NCBI RefSeq assembly: GCF_014204535.1
Contig: NZ_JACHLR010000002.1
Location: 124,001-188,000, forward strand
Origin: Novosphingobium chloroacetimidivorans
GTDB taxonomy: Bacteria; Pseudomonadota; Alphaproteobacteria; Sphingomonadales; Sphingomonadaceae
Direction: 5' to 3'
DNA: 64,000 nt
Part shown: positions 29,074-38,279 of the stretch, piece after piece
Position numbering within the stretch: the stretch's first letter is position 1
Layout of the letters: every line of letters begins with the position of its first letter
Position numbers and translations under genes: made by a program
Notes under the pieces: model-generated
Databases searched by the model: none
Seen by the model: only the letters and a program-made list of their open reading frames with translations
What the model was told of the DNA's origin: nothing

Positions 29074-31467
29074 CTAGAGAGGATTGCCGTTCTCGTCACG
29101 GTAGATGTCGCGGCGGCCGACGTGGTTGGCAGGACCGACGTAGCCGTCCTGCTCCATGCGCTCGACCCACTTGGCGGCGGTGTTGTAGCCCACGCCCATC
29201 TGCCGCTGCAGCCAGGAAACCGAAACCTTCTGGTTCTCGAACACCAGGTGGCAGACCTGGCGGTACTTGCGCTCGTCCGGGTTGTCGGACGCGGCATCGA
29301 TGTCCTCGAAGCCGAAGCCGCCGTCTTCGGGCTCCTCGGTTACGGCATCGACGTAGTCGGGCTTGCCCTGCGTGCGCCAGTAGTCGGCAACGCCTTCGAC
29401 TTCCTCGTCGCTGACGAAGGGGCCGTGGACGCGCTTCAGCGGATCGGAACTGGGCTTGTAGAGCATGTCGCCCTTGCCCAGCAGCTGCTCGGCGCCTTGT
29501 TCGCCCAGGATCGTGCGGCTGTCGATGCGGCTGGTGACGGCGAAGCTGATGCGGGTGGGCAGGTTGGCCTTGATCACGCCGGTGATGACGTCGACCGACG
29601 GCCGCTGGGTCGCCATGATCAGGTGAATGCCGGCCGCGCGGCTCTTCTGCGCCAGGCGCTGGATGAGCACCTCGATCTCCTTGCCGACGGTGACCATGAG
29701 GTCGGCCAGCTCGTCGACGATCAGGACGATCTGCGGCAGCGTCTCGTAGTCGAGCTGATTCTCCTCGTAGAGCTCCTCGCCGCTGTCAGGGTCGAAACCG
29801 ATCTGCACGCGGCGGCCGAGCGGCTTGCCCTTGGCGGCGGCGGAGCGGACCTTCTCGTTGAAGCTGGCGAGATTGCGCACCGACAGCTCGCTCATCATGC
29901 GATAGCGCCGCTCCATCTCCTCGACCGCCCACTTCAAGGCGCGCACGGCCTTGGGCGGCTCGGTCACCACGGGCGAGAGCAGGTGCGGAATGTCGTCGTA
30001 GCTCTTGAGTTCGAGCACCTTGGGATCGACGAGGATCAGGCGGCACTGCGCCGGTGTCAGGCGATAGAGCAGCGATAGCAGGATGCAGTTCAAGCCCACC
30101 GATTTACCCGAGCCGGTGGTGCCCGCGACCAGCAAGTGCGGCATGGTGGCAAGGTCTGCGACGACCGGCTCGCCGGCGATGTCCTTGCCCAGGATGATCG
30201 GCAGCATGCCCTTGTGGCTGGCGAAGGCCTCCGATCCTACCATCTCACGGAACGAGACCATCTGGCGGTCGGCATTCGGAAGCTCGATGCCCATGACCGT
30301 GCGCCCGGGGATCGAGGACACGCGCGCCGAGATCGCGCTCATGTTGCGGGCGATGTCGTCGGCCAGGCCGATGACGCGGCTGGCCTTGATCCCGGGCGCT
30401 GGCTCCAGCTCGTACATGGTGACGACCGGGCCGGTGCGCACCGCGGTGATCTCGCCCTTGACGTTGAAGTCGTCGAGCACCGTTTCCAGCAGGCGGGCGT
30501 TGCGCTCCAGGCTGAGCTTGTCGATCGGCTTCTGCGAGCCGGGTGCAGGCTCCTTGAGCAGTTCGAGGGACGGCAGCTCATACTTGTCGAACAAGTCCTT
30601 CTGCCGGCTGCCGGCGCCCAGCTGCGCCGGAGCGGCGGGCTTGCTGGGGTCGACGATCTCGGGCGCCTTGCGGGGCTTGTCGTCGGCCCAGGGCAGGGCG
30701 GAAACAGAGGTGGGGGCGTCCTCGATCGCCGACGCTGCCTCGCGGGGAGTTGTCGCTGCCTTCTGGCGCGGGGCGGCGCGTTCGGCATTGCCGCTCGCCG
30801 GCAATGCATCCGCGACCCGGCCCAGCTTGCCCGGCAGCGAGAACAGGATGCCCCAATCGACCGCGAAGACCTTGCCGGCGAGCGCGGTGCCCGCAAACAG
30901 GCTGACCACGGCAAGCGCGAACGTCGCCCACCCTTGCGCGACTTCGGGCAGTACGCCCGTCGCCAGGTGGATCACCTTGGCGCCGAGCAGTCCGGTCACG
31001 CCGCCCATGGAAGCGGGCAGCACGCCGCCTTCCTGGGTGAAGCCGAGCGAGAGCACCGTCGCGATCAGCACCATGGCAAAGGCGAGCACGGCGGTGGGCC
31101 TCCACCAGCGCTGGTCCACCGGCTCGACGCTGCCGTCCTCCTCCTCGACCAGGCGCCACAGCTTGCGCGCGAAGACGTAGAGCAGGGGCACGAACAGGAA
31201 CGAGACCGGGCCGAACAGCAGCAGCATCAGGTCGGCCAGCCAGGCGCCGCCGGGGCCCATCCAGTTCAGCACGGCGCCACCCGCCGCGGTCGACATCGAG
31301 GGATCCGTCTGGTGGTAGCTCGCCAGCGAAAGCGCGAGGAACAGCATTGCCGAGAACAGCGTCAGCGCGCCGGTCAGCTCGCTGGCACGGCGCAGAGAGC
31401 GCTTGAGGACGGCTCGCCAGTCCGGCTTGGCGATGCGCCGGCCGGCCGCGATGGGTCTTGTCGCCAT
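29074..31467 (-). CDS. ftsK: DNA translocase FtsK
   Basis: A 797-residue FtsK/SpoIIIE protein. Four to five membrane helices fill residues about 30-210, followed by a Pro/Ala-rich linker. The motor has Walker A in 'VAGTTGSGKSVGLN' and Walker B 'VLIVDELADLM'. A C-terminal winged-helix gamma domain ('VSWLQRQMGVGYNTAAKWVE') reads KOPS sequences. It pumps chromosome DNA at the septum and activates XerCD. The linker is short, as in other alphaproteobacteria. Start 31467 (MATRPIAAG) is preceded by a plausible promoter at 31498-31527. Confidence 0.96.
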   Translation of the reverse strand: MATRPIAAGRRIAKPDWRAVLKRSLRRASELTGALTLFSAMLFLALSLASYHQTDPSMSTAAGGAVLNWMGPGGAWLADLMLLLFGPVSFLFVPLLYVFARKLWRLVEEEDGSVEPVDQRWWRPTAVLAFAMVLIATVLSLGFTQEGGVLPASMGGVTGLLGAKVIHLATGVLPEVAQGWATFALAVVSLFAGTALAGKVFAVDWGILFSLPGKLGRVADALPASGNAERAAPRQKAATTPREAASAIEDAPTSVSALPWADDKPRKAPEIVDPSKPAAPAQLGAGSRQKDLFDKYELPSLELLKEPAPGSQKPIDKLSLERNARLLETVLDDFNVKGEITAVRTGPVVTMYELEPAPGIKASRVIGLADDIARNMSAISARVSSIPGRTVMGIELPNADRQMVSFREMVGSEAFASHKGMLPIILGKDIAGEPVVADLATMPHLLVAGTTGSGKSVGLNCILLSLLYRLTPAQCRLILVDPKVLELKSYDDIPHLLSPVVTEPPKAVRALKWAVEEMERRYRMMSELSVRNLASFNEKVRSAAAKGKPLGRRVQIGFDPDSGEELYEENQLDYETLPQIVLIVDELADLMVTVGKEIEVLIQRLAQKSRAAGIHLIMATQRPSVDVITGVIKANLPTRISFAVTSRIDSRTILGEQGAEQLLGKGDMLYKPSSDPLKRVHGPFVSDEEVEGVADYWRTQGKPDYVDAVTEEPEDGGFGFEDIDAASDNPDERKYRQVCHLVFENQKVSVSWLQRQMGVGYNTAAKWVERMEQDGYVGPANHVGRRDIYRDENGNPL

Positions 31468-31497
31468 GTCTTAGGTAGGTTCCCCGTTAGAGCTGCA

Positions 31498-31527
31498 ATA
31501 ATGCGCCCTGACGGCCGTTTCCGTCAA
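31498..31527 (-). promoter_or_regulatory. Candidate sigma-70-type promoter of ftsK
   Basis: On the minus strand, TTGACG (31527-31522) and CATTAT (31503-31498) are separated by 18 bases. They lie 30 bases upstream of the ftsK start. The -35 overlaps the stop codon of the ThiE-like gene, so ftsK could be transcribed separately from it. Confidence 0.4.
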
Positions 31528-32111
31528 GAATGGATCGGGAACGCGCGGCGGCGCGGCTGTGCAAGACTCGCGATGGCGGCCCAGCGCCTGGCGCCGATGT
31601 GGCGGGCGCCGTCTGCGTCCATGCCGCCGAGCGCGATTACCGGGGCCCGTGCCCGGGCGGCGAGCAGGCGGAACCGGACCGGCCCGAGCCCGCGAGCACC
31701 AGGATGCGTGCCGGTCGCGAAGACGGGCGAGAGCAGCACCGCATCGGCGCGCATGGAGCTGGCGGTGCCTAGCTCTCGCAGCGAATGCGCCGTCACCAGC
31801 CGCACGGCTGCAGGTCCTCGATTGAGCCTGTGCGCGGCCCCGTATGCACCGTCCGCACCCCACTGCCGCGCGTCACAGACCGTTCCGGAGAGGATCACGA
31901 CATGTCCGCGACCGCGCGCCACTCGAGCCAGGTGCTCGAAACGCGCGCGGCGTTCGGCCGGCGGCAGATGGTAGTGGCGAAAGATGAACCCCGAGCCTCG
32001 CGGCAGGCGCCGGATCGCGGCCTCCATGCGGTCGTCGATCCGCTCGTCGCTGACCAGCCACAAGGCGGGAAGCTGGGTCGGAAGGCTGCGGGGCGGGTAG
32101 CGGTGGCGCAC
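31524..32111 (-). CDS. ThiE-like thiamine-phosphate-synthase-family protein
   Basis: About 195 residues from a GTG at 32111 (VRHRYPPRSL). The C-terminal half has 'ADAVLLSPVFATGTHPGARG' and APVIALGGMDADGA, matching the ThiE/TenI beta-barrel phosphate-binding motifs. The N-terminal 'LPALWLVSDERIDD' replaces the usual LYLVTD. Such proteins are often annotated thiamine phosphate synthase, but no other thiamine genes or TPP riboswitch are near. An ATG 8 codons upstream would overlap the yggS start codon; the GTG is preferred because homologues I recall begin there. Confidence 0.7.
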   Translation of the reverse strand: MRHRYPPRSLPTQLPALWLVSDERIDDRMEAAIRRLPRGSGFIFRHYHLPPAERRARFEHLARVARGRGHVVILSGTVCDARQWGADGAYGAAHRLNRGPAAVRLVTAHSLRELGTASSMRADAVLLSPVFATGTHPGARGLGPVRFRLLAARARAPVIALGGMDADGARHIGARRWAAIASLAQPRRRAFPIHS

Positions 32112-32117
32112 GCAGGC

Positions 32118-32125
32118 GCTATAGC
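32118..32125. promoter_or_regulatory. Palindromic GCTATAGC, possible shared -10 of two divergent genes
   Basis: Only 22 bases separate the GTG of the ThiE-like gene (32111) and the ATG of yggS (32134). Centred there is GCTATAGC, offering a TATAGC -10-like element on both strands. Either transcript would start at or within a few bases of its start codon, implying leaderless mRNAs. No good -35 is seen on either side. Confidence 0.3.
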
Positions 32126-32133
32126 AGCGCGCC

Positions 32134-32796
32134 ATGGATCAGCCCACCACTCCGCTGCAGGACATCCGCCGCCGTATCGCGAACACGGCCGCCATCGCCG
32201 GACGCTCGCCCGACGCGGTGACGCTCATCGCCATCTCCAAGACGCATGCCGCCGAGGCGATCTCCCCGCTGATCGACGAAGGGCAGCGAGCCTTCGGTGA
32301 GAACCGGGTGCAGGAAGCGCAGGCGAAATGGCCGGCGTTGCGCGAGGGCTTTCCGGACCTTCAGCTGCATCTCGTCGGCCAGCTGCAGTCCAACAAGGCG
32401 GCGGACGCGGTGGCGCTGTTCGACTGCATCCACTCGCTCGACCGGCCCTCGCTCGTCGACGCGCTGGGCAAGGCGATGGACAAGGCTGGCCGGCAAGTGC
32501 CGTGCTTCGTGCAGGTCAACATCGGCGCGGAGGAGCAGAAGGGGGGCTGTCCGATCGCCGAGGTGGCGGCGCTGCTCGCCCGTGCGCGCGACGCGCAAGT
32601 CCCGGTGCTCGGCCTGATGTGCGTGCCGCCAGCCGACGTGGAAGCCGCGCCCTACTTCGCGCTGCTGGCCAAGATCGCCGCCGACAACGGCTTGGCGCAG
32701 CTTTCGATGGGGATGAGCGGTGACTTCGAAACCGCCGTCATGCTGGGCGCGACGCATGTGCGGGTAGGCTCGGCGCTGTTCGGTTCGCGAGCTTGA
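32134..32796 (+). CDS. yggS: YggS/PLPBP-family pyridoxal-phosphate homeostasis protein
   Basis: A 220-residue PLP-binding protein. The PLP lysine lies in LIAISKTH at about 34, followed by 'FGENRVQEAQAKW', HLVGQLQSNKAADAV and 'LSMGMSGDFETAVMLGATHVRVGSALFG'. These are all hallmark blocks of the alanine-racemase-like YggS family. It helps buffer PLP and amino-acid/keto-acid pools rather than catalysing a known reaction. It is divergent from the ThiE-like gene with almost no gap. It is convergent with pyk, separated by GC-rich palindromes. Confidence 0.93.
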   Translation: MDQPTTPLQDIRRRIANTAAIAGRSPDAVTLIAISKTHAAEAISPLIDEGQRAFGENRVQEAQAKWPALREGFPDLQLHLVGQLQSNKAADAVALFDCIHSLDRPSLVDALGKAMDKAGRQVPCFVQVNIGAEEQKGGCPIAEVAALLARARDAQVPVLGLMCVPPADVEAAPYFALLAKIAADNGLAQLSMGMSGDFETAVMLGATHVRVGSALFGSRA

Positions 32797-32962
32797 ACCC
32801 TCTCCCCAGATGGGGAGAGGGTACGCAGGCTTAGGAGCGGAAGCGACTTAGCCGCAGTTGGAGAGGGGTTTGTGCGCTCTTGAGGTCGCGCACCCCTCTC
32901 CGAGCTTCGCTAGTTCCTGGCGGAACAAGCTACGCTATCCTCTCCCCGAGCGGGGAGAGGAT
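32797..32962. repeat. Composite GC-run palindromic repeat between yggS and pyk
   Basis: Three nested dyads are present: ACCCTCTCCCC-aga-TGGGGAGAGGGT (32797-32822), GGAGAGGGGT...ACCCCTCTCC (32860-32901) and ATCCTCTCCCC-gag-CGGGGAGAGGAT (32937-32962). The outer two are inverted near-copies. They fill the gap between convergent yggS and pyk and can serve as a bidirectional terminator. Confidence 0.7.
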
Positions 32963-32970
32963 GTCGGCAG

Positions 32971-34455
32971 TCACCCTTGGTGCCGCTCCAGCTCGTTGCC
33001 CGACAGCGTCACGACATGCAGCAGGTTGGTCGAGCCGGGCACGCCGAACGGCACGCCGGCCAGGATCACCAGGCGCGAGCCGGCGGCGCCGAAGCCATGG
33101 CGCAAGGCCATGCGCTTGCCCTTGGCGATCATCTCCTCGAAGCTGCCGATGTCCTTGGTCGACACCGGATGCGCGCCCCACAGCAAGGCGACGCGGCGTG
33201 CTGACTTCTGGCTCGGCGTCAGCACCAGCATCGGCGCCGAGGGCCGCTCGCGCGCGACGCGGCGGGCCGAGATGCCCGACATGGTGAAACAGATTACCGC
33301 TTCGATCGGCAAGGCGTTTGCGATGCTGGCGCAGGATTCGGCCAGTGCGTCCGCCATGGTCGCGTCGGGTGGGGTTTCTGTAATGTGGATGCGTTCGCGA
33401 TAGGTCGAATCGCCTTCGACCTGCACGGCAATGCGATCCATGATCGTCACCGCCTCGACCGGCCACTGTCCCGCAGCGGTTTCGGCCGAGAGCATCACCG
33501 CGTCGGCCCCGTCGTAGACCGCATTGGCCACGTCGGACACTTCGGCGCGGGTCGGCGTCGGCCGCTCGATCATCGATTCGAGCATCTGCGTCGCCACCAC
33601 GACCGGCTTGCCGGCGAGGCGCACCTTCTCGATGATGCGCTTCTGCAGCGGCGGCACTTCCTCGGGGTTGAGCTCGACGCCCAAGTCGCCGCGCGCGACC
33701 ATGATGCCATCCGAAAGCTCGATGATCTCGTCGAGCGTGTCGATCGCGCTCGGCTTCTCGATCTTCGCCATGAGCGCGCAGTGGCCGCCCATCAGGCGCC
33801 GCGCCTCGGCCACGTCCTCGGGTCGCTGCACGAACGAGAGCCCGATCCAATCGGCCTGCTGCTGGATGGCGAAGGCGAGGTCGCGGCGATCCTTTTCGGT
33901 CAGCGCGGGCACCGGCACCAGGGTGTCGGGCACGTTGACGCCCTTGCGGTCCGAAATCGGCCCGCCGACTTCGGCCGAGCACAGCAGCGAATCGGGTTCG
34001 GCACGGATGACCTTCAGCTTCAGCTTGCCATCGTCGATCAGCAGCCGCTGGCCCTTCTGGAGAATGCCGAACAATTCGGGATGCGGCAGCTCGACGCGGG
34101 TGTCGTCACCCGGCTCGGGATTGCGGTCGAGCGTGAAGTGCGCGCCGTGGCGGATGAAAGCCGATCCGTCGCGGAACTTGCCGACGCGCAGCTTTGGCCC
34201 TTGCAGGTCGCACAGGATCGCGACCGGCTTGCCCAGCTCCTTTTCCACTTCGCGGATCAGCGCGATCGTACGCGCGTGGATTTCGTGCTCGCCATGACTC
34301 ATGTTGACGCGGAAGGCGTCGGCACCGGCGCGCAGCAGGGCGGTGATCGTCTCCTTGGTGCTGCTTGCAGGGCCGAGCGTCGCCAGGATCTTGACCTTGC
34401 GGCGGCGCCGGATGCTCTTGGAGGTATCGTTGCGGGCCAACTTGCTTCCTACCAT
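32971..34455 (-). CDS. pyk: Pyruvate kinase
   Basis: A 494-residue glycolytic enzyme converting phosphoenolpyruvate and ADP to pyruvate and ATP. Conserved blocks seen are 'KILATLGPASS', 'FRVNMSHGEHE', the active-site region 'GIMVARGDLGVELNPEEVP' and 'VVVATQMLESMIERPTPTRAE'. The C-terminal allosteric domain is present ('ICFTMSGISARRVARERP'). The length matches the family. Start 34455 reads MVGSKLARNDTSK; the basic RRRRKVK precedes the barrel. It is divergent from the DUF1244 gene by 62 bases. Confidence 0.96.
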   Translation of the reverse strand: MVGSKLARNDTSKSIRRRRKVKILATLGPASSTKETITALLRAGADAFRVNMSHGEHEIHARTIALIREVEKELGKPVAILCDLQGPKLRVGKFRDGSAFIRHGAHFTLDRNPEPGDDTRVELPHPELFGILQKGQRLLIDDGKLKLKVIRAEPDSLLCSAEVGGPISDRKGVNVPDTLVPVPALTEKDRRDLAFAIQQQADWIGLSFVQRPEDVAEARRLMGGHCALMAKIEKPSAIDTLDEIIELSDGIMVARGDLGVELNPEEVPPLQKRIIEKVRLAGKPVVVATQMLESMIERPTPTRAEVSDVANAVYDGADAVMLSAETAAGQWPVEAVTIMDRIAVQVEGDSTYRERIHITETPPDATMADALAESCASIANALPIEAVICFTMSGISARRVARERPSAPMLVLTPSQKSARRVALLWGAHPVSTKDIGSFEEMIAKGKRMALRHGFGAAGSRLVILAGVPFGVPGSTNLLHVVTLSGNELERHQG

Positions 34456-34517
34456 GTTGCGAACCGGGGCCCATATGGCAAAGGGAACGTGACAAGCAAA
34501 GGACGAACGGATCGTTT

Positions 34518-34826
34518 ATGACCGCAGCCGACCCCCTCGACACTCTCGACGATGCCCAGGCCGCCGCGGCCTTCCGCCGGCTGGTGCGCCACTTGCGCCA
34601 TAGGAGCGACGCGCAGAACATCGACTTGATGGGCTTGTCCGGATTTTGCCGGAATTGCCTGGCCGACTGGATCCGCGATGCCGGCTACCCCGGCGACAAG
34701 ACCCAGGCGCGCGAACTGATCCACGGCATGCCCGCGGCCGAGTGGAAGCAGACGCAGAGCGAGGCCACTCCGGAGCAGCTTGCCCGCATGGAGGAGAGCC
34801 TGAAGAAGAACGCCGCTCCGCACTGA
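34518..34826 (+). CDS. DUF1244 protein
   Basis: A 102-residue protein of the DUF1244 family, recognised by 'NIDLMGLSGFCRNCLADW' and 'RDAGYPGDKTQARELIHGMP'. The CRNC pair could bind metal. The family is conserved in alphaproteobacteria and some eukaryotes, with no agreed function. It is followed after 105 bases by gapR on the same strand, a neighbour pair I would expect in sphingomonads. Confidence 0.9.
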   Translation: MTAADPLDTLDDAQAAAAFRRLVRHLRHRSDAQNIDLMGLSGFCRNCLADWIRDAGYPGDKTQARELIHGMPAAEWKQTQSEATPEQLARMEESLKKNAAPH

Positions 34827-34931
34827 GACGAGCAGCCTTCCCCGCTATCCACAGCCCCGGCTTTTGCTCCGCCGGGGCGAGGTCGCTATCAGCCCCGGCC
34901 AACCGATTCTATCCGAACACGAAAGACCATC

Positions 34932-35168
34932 ATGGCCGAGACCACCGACGACCGCCTGCGCCTCCTGATCGAGCGCGTCGAGCGCCTGGAAGAAGAGAAG
35001 AAGGGCATCTCCGACGACATCAAGGACGTCTATCTGGAGGCCAAGGCAGTCGGCTACGACGTCAAGATCATGCGCCAGATCGTGCGCCTGCGAAAGATGA
35101 ACCCTGACGACCGCAAGGAAATGGACATGCTGCTGGACACCTACAAGGCGGCTCTCGGCCTGGGGTGA
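34932..35168 (+). CDS. gapR: GapR nucleoid-associated protein (DUF2312)
   Basis: A 78-residue helical protein matching GapR: 'LIERVERLEEEKKGISDDIK' forms the coiled-coil dimer helix, followed by 'VYLEAKAVGYDVKIMRQIVR' and KMNPDDRKE. In Caulobacter, GapR is essential or near-essential, binds overtwisted AT-rich DNA ahead of replication and transcription, and stimulates topoisomerases. Almost the whole family length is present. The neighbouring palindromic repeat at 35187 probably ends the transcript. Confidence 0.95.
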   Translation: MAETTDDRLRLLIERVERLEEEKKGISDDIKDVYLEAKAVGYDVKIMRQIVRLRKMNPDDRKEMDMLLDTYKAALGLG

Positions 35169-35186
35169 AGACGTGAGCCGGCCTGC

Positions 35187-35303
35187 GTCGACCCGGGCTT
35201 GACCCGGGTCCGGTTCCGCCAAGTCGCGGCCTTTCGGCAAGGCGCCAAGACGCCGTGGTTCGTCACTGCCAAAAACCGGACGCGGGGTCATGCCCGGGTC
35301 GAC
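35187..35303. repeat. Inverted pair of palindromic repeats flanking a 65-base spacer
   Basis: GTCGACCCGGGCTTGACCCGGGTC (35187-35210) and a degenerate reverse copy ending in GCCCGGGTCGAC (35276-35303) lie in the 216-base gap between gapR and yebC. The right copy contains CCGGACGCGGGGTCATG. Same family as 22014 and 25258. I see no gene in the gap. Confidence 0.65.
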
Positions 35304-35384
35304 GTCCAGCCGCTACGCGGGTTTGCAGCCGGCCAAGCCCTGTTGTAAGGGCGCCCATCCTCTTTCAGACCGCACGGGCAGACC

Positions 35385-36128
35385 ATGGCAGGCCATTCCA
35401 AATTCAAGAACATCATGCACCGCAAGGGTGCCCAGGATAAAAAGCGCTCGGCGCAGTTCAGCAAGCTGAGCCGCGAAATCACCGTGGCGGCCAAGATGGG
35501 CATGCCCGATCCGGACATGAACCCGCGCCTGCGCGCTGCGGTCAACGCCGCCAAGGCGCAGTCGATGCCCAAGGACAACATCCAGCGCGCCATCGACAAG
35601 GCGAGCAAGGGCGATGCCGAGAACTACGAGGAAGTGCGCTACGAGGGCTATGGCCCGGGCGGCGTCGCCATCATCGTCGAGGCGCTGACCGACAATCGCA
35701 ATCGCACGGCCACCAACGTGCGCACCGCATTCTCCAAGAACGGCGGCAACCTGGGCGCGTCGGGCGCGGTCAGCCACGGCTTCGACCGGCTCGGCCTGAT
35801 CGAGTACCCCGGCTCGGTGGGTGACGAGGACAAGGTTCTGGAAGCCGCGATCGAGGCCGGCGCCGACGACGTCGAGAGCGATGGCGAGAGCCACTCGGTC
35901 TGGACCAGCGTCGAGAACCTGCACGAAGTCGCCCGCGAGCTGGAGAAGACGCTGGGCGAGGCCGAGGGCGTCAAGCTGGCGTGGAAGCCCACGCTCAAGG
36001 TCGACGTGGGCGAGGATACGGCGGCGACCCTGTTCAAGCTGGTCGATACCCTCGACGACGACGACGACGTGCAGACCGTCTGGGGCAACTACGAGGTGTC
36101 CGAGGACGTGATGGAGAAGCTGGGCTGA
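35385..36128 (+). CDS. yebC: YebC/PmpR-family protein
   Basis: A 247-residue protein starting '[20 protein letters not shown]', the unmistakable YebC N-terminus. '[20 protein letters not shown]' and '[20 protein letters not shown]' are the other conserved blocks. The family was described as transcription regulators, and more recently some members as translation factors relieving stalling at proline stretches. It is followed after 28 bases by ruvC; yebC-ruvCAB linkage is common in bacteria. Full length for the family. Confidence 0.96.
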   Translation: MAGHSKFKNIMHRKGAQDKKRSAQFSKLSREITVAAKMGMPDPDMNPRLRAAVNAAKAQSMPKDNIQRAIDKASKGDAENYEEVRYEGYGPGGVAIIVEALTDNRNRTATNVRTAFSKNGGNLGASGAVSHGFDRLGLIEYPGSVGDEDKVLEAAIEAGADDVESDGESHSVWTSVENLHEVARELEKTLGEAEGVKLAWKPTLKVDVGEDTAATLFKLVDTLDDDDDVQTVWGNYEVSEDVMEKLG

Positions 36129-36156
36129 TCCTGGCCGTTCCCGTCGCTTCCCAGCC

Positions 36157-36633
36157 ATGCTCATAATCGGCCTCGACCCCGGCCTTGCCTGTACCGGCTG
36201 GGGCATCGTCGCCAAGTCGGGCAGCCGCCTCAGCCACGTCGCCAACGGTCAGGTCAAGACCGACGCGTCGGCCTCGCTGGCCGAGCGTTTGGTGACGCTC
36301 GACCGGGAACTCACCGACGTGATCCTCGCGCATCGGCCGGACAGTGGCGCGGTGGAGGAGGTGTTCGTCAACACCAATGCCCAGTCGACGCTCAAGCTGG
36401 GGCAGGCACGCGGTGTCTGCCTGCTGGCGATCGCGCGCTCCGGCCTGCCGGTGGCGGAATATGCGACCAGCCTGGTGAAGAAGGCGCTGGTGGGCACCGG
36501 ACGAGCCGAAAAGGCGCAAGTGCAGGCGATGCTCAAAGTGCTCTTGCCCGGCGTCAAGCTGGCCGGCGCCGACGCCGCCGACGCGCTCGCGGTGGCGATC
36601 ACCCACGCCAACATGCTGGGCAGCCACCGCTAG
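36157..36633 (+). CDS. ruvC: Holliday junction resolvase RuvC
   Basis: A 158-residue endonuclease. The first catalytic Asp is in '[14 protein letters not shown]', Glu in '[20 protein letters not shown]', and the last acidic pair in [12 protein letters not shown]. It cuts Holliday junctions as a dimer with RuvAB. The stop codon shares the palindrome CTAG with the stop of the convergent gene at 36630. In most bacteria ruvA and ruvB follow directly; here two unrelated genes intervene. Confidence 0.96.
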   Translation: MLIIGLDPGLACTGWGIVAKSGSRLSHVANGQVKTDASASLAERLVTLDRELTDVILAHRPDSGAVEEVFVNTNAQSTLKLGQARGVCLLAIARSGLPVAEYATSLVKKALVGTGRAEKAQVQAMLKVLLPGVKLAGADAADALAVAITHANMLGSHR

Positions 36634-38129
36634 AGCCCGTCGCGCTCGAGCGTTTGCTGATAGCTGTAAGTCGGATCGCCCGTGCAGCCGCCGTCTCGCA
36701 CGTAGAGGCACGCGGTCTCCCCGGGCATCGGCATGCAGCGCAAGGTACGGTAGCTTGCCATGCCTTCCGGCCGGCGAGCCGTCAGCAGCGCGTTGGCGGC
36801 GTGCTCCAACGGAGCGGGCAGGGCGATACGGTCCTCGTAGAAGCCGGCCGGCGCGACCGACAGCGGAAGATCGCGAGGCAGCACCGCCGGTACGACGTGG
36901 GCGAGATATGGCTTGGCCAAGGCCAGCCGGCACACCTCAGGCCGTTCGGCGGCCACGATCGCCAGCCGCGTGATGGCGGAGCCGCCGCGGTAGGCACCCA
37001 GGCCGCCGCTGACGCGGTAGGAGGACAGGTCGAGTACGCTCCACAATACCAGCGCCGCGCCCAGTGATCCCCAACCAAGCCATTGCGTGTTGCCGCGACG
37101 TTGCAGCAGGTGCTCGATCAGCCGTAGCGACCCAATCGCAGCCAGCACCAGCAGAGTCAGCACGGTCAGCCAGATGAAGCGGTACTCCTTATGCGCGATC
37201 AGGCTGTGGAGTGTCAGATTGACGATCGCTGCCCACAGCAGCGGCCGATAGCGTCGGCCCGAAGCAGCAGCGCCGAGCACGACCATCAGCAGTGCACCGG
37301 GGCCGAAATGCTGGAGCATGTCCAGCAGGTATTGCCATGGCGGACTGGTGCTGAAGCGGGCGGCGATCCCCTCGCCCAGGTTCTTGTCGAAGGTGACCGC
37401 CACCCACGCGAAGGGCACTCGGCCGGCGTAAAGATCGCTGGCCACTCCCAACAGTGCCGCCGCAAGCCCGCCGATCCCAAGCGACTGCCAAGCTCTAGGA
37501 GAGCGGAGAAGGGCGCCGAGGCAGAGCACGGCGGCAAAGGGCGCGTACTGAACGCGCACGATCACGCCCATGCCGATCAGGAAGCCGGCGAAGGTCGACG
37601 CCCGTGAGCCCGCCTTGGGGTCGAGCAGTGGTGTCGCAGCGAGCAGCAGGAGCGCGGTACTCAGGCTCTCCGACAGCAGCAGGTCCGCGTAGAGCACGCT
37701 TTCCCACCAGACCGCGGCCACGAACAGGGCGGCGAGCGCATGGCGGCGAGAGGTCAGCGACCCCAGCCGCCAGGCGCCCGCAAGTCCCATCAGTGTCAGC
37801 GCCGCGAAGGCCGCGCGCGCCAGATGCACATGCGCCAGCGTGGCCGGCGCGATTGCGTGCGCGATCAGGACCGGCAAGCTCAGCAGCTGCGGGATCATCG
37901 CGCTGCGCAATCCGACGCGTGATTCCCAAGGCACGATGCCGTGACCAGTTACCAACCGATTGGCTTGCTCCAGGTACTGCATCCATTCGTCGGCATGGCT
38001 GATGTCGAACGGAGCGTAAGCCAGCACTCTGAGCGCAACGGCGAGGAACACGATTAGCGCGCAGGCCAGCCAGCCAAGGGCGAGCGGGGTATCCCCGCCC
38101 CGCTCCTGCGTCTGTCGCTCCCCACTCAT
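36630..38129 (-). CDS. Polytopic membrane glycosyltransferase, GT22/ALG9-like
   Basis: A 499-residue membrane protein with about 9-10 helices. The N-terminal helix is followed by '[20 protein letters not shown]', with the D-E pair at the place of the catalytic HxDE/HPDE motif of GT-C enzymes. AHKEYRF near residue 310 is the HKExRF-like motif of the GT22 family (ALG9, PIG-B mannosyltransferases). These use polyprenyl-phosphate sugars. A C-terminal soluble part holds four Cys. It runs against ruvC and shares its CTAG stop. The sugar and acceptor are unknown. Confidence 0.72.
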   Translation of the reverse strand: MSGERQTQERGGDTPLALGWLACALIVFLAVALRVLAYAPFDISHADEWMQYLEQANRLVTGHGIVPWESRVGLRSAMIPQLLSLPVLIAHAIAPATLAHVHLARAAFAALTLMGLAGAWRLGSLTSRRHALAALFVAAVWWESVLYADLLLSESLSTALLLLAATPLLDPKAGSRASTFAGFLIGMGVIVRVQYAPFAAVLCLGALLRSPRAWQSLGIGGLAAALLGVASDLYAGRVPFAWVAVTFDKNLGEGIAARFSTSPPWQYLLDMLQHFGPGALLMVVLGAAASGRRYRPLLWAAIVNLTLHSLIAHKEYRFIWLTVLTLLVLAAIGSLRLIEHLLQRRGNTQWLGWGSLGAALVLWSVLDLSSYRVSGGLGAYRGGSAITRLAIVAAERPEVCRLALAKPYLAHVVPAVLPRDLPLSVAPAGFYEDRIALPAPLEHAANALLTARRPEGMASYRTLRCMPMPGETACLYVRDGGCTGDPTYSYQQTLERDGL

Positions 38130-38279
38130 TGGCTGGACGTAGCCGCGCGCGCCCGCCTTGTCATGGCTCCCTTGTTATGGCTCCATTGTCATCGCGTCCG
38201 TCGTTCCGCGCTCTCGCAATGGCGGGCGGCCTACCCATATCGCGCGCCACTCCTCCTCGCCCCAAAACAGGACATGCAA

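Noticed and set aside
31524..32135. TPP riboswitch in front of the ThiE-like gene
   Set aside because: Only 22 bases separate it from yggS, and no CUGAGA or other thi-box sequence is present.
32858..33403. Plus-strand open frame starting in the repeat block and entering pyk
   Set aside because: It is Ser/Arg-rich, begins in a palindromic repeat and is antisense to a conserved enzyme.
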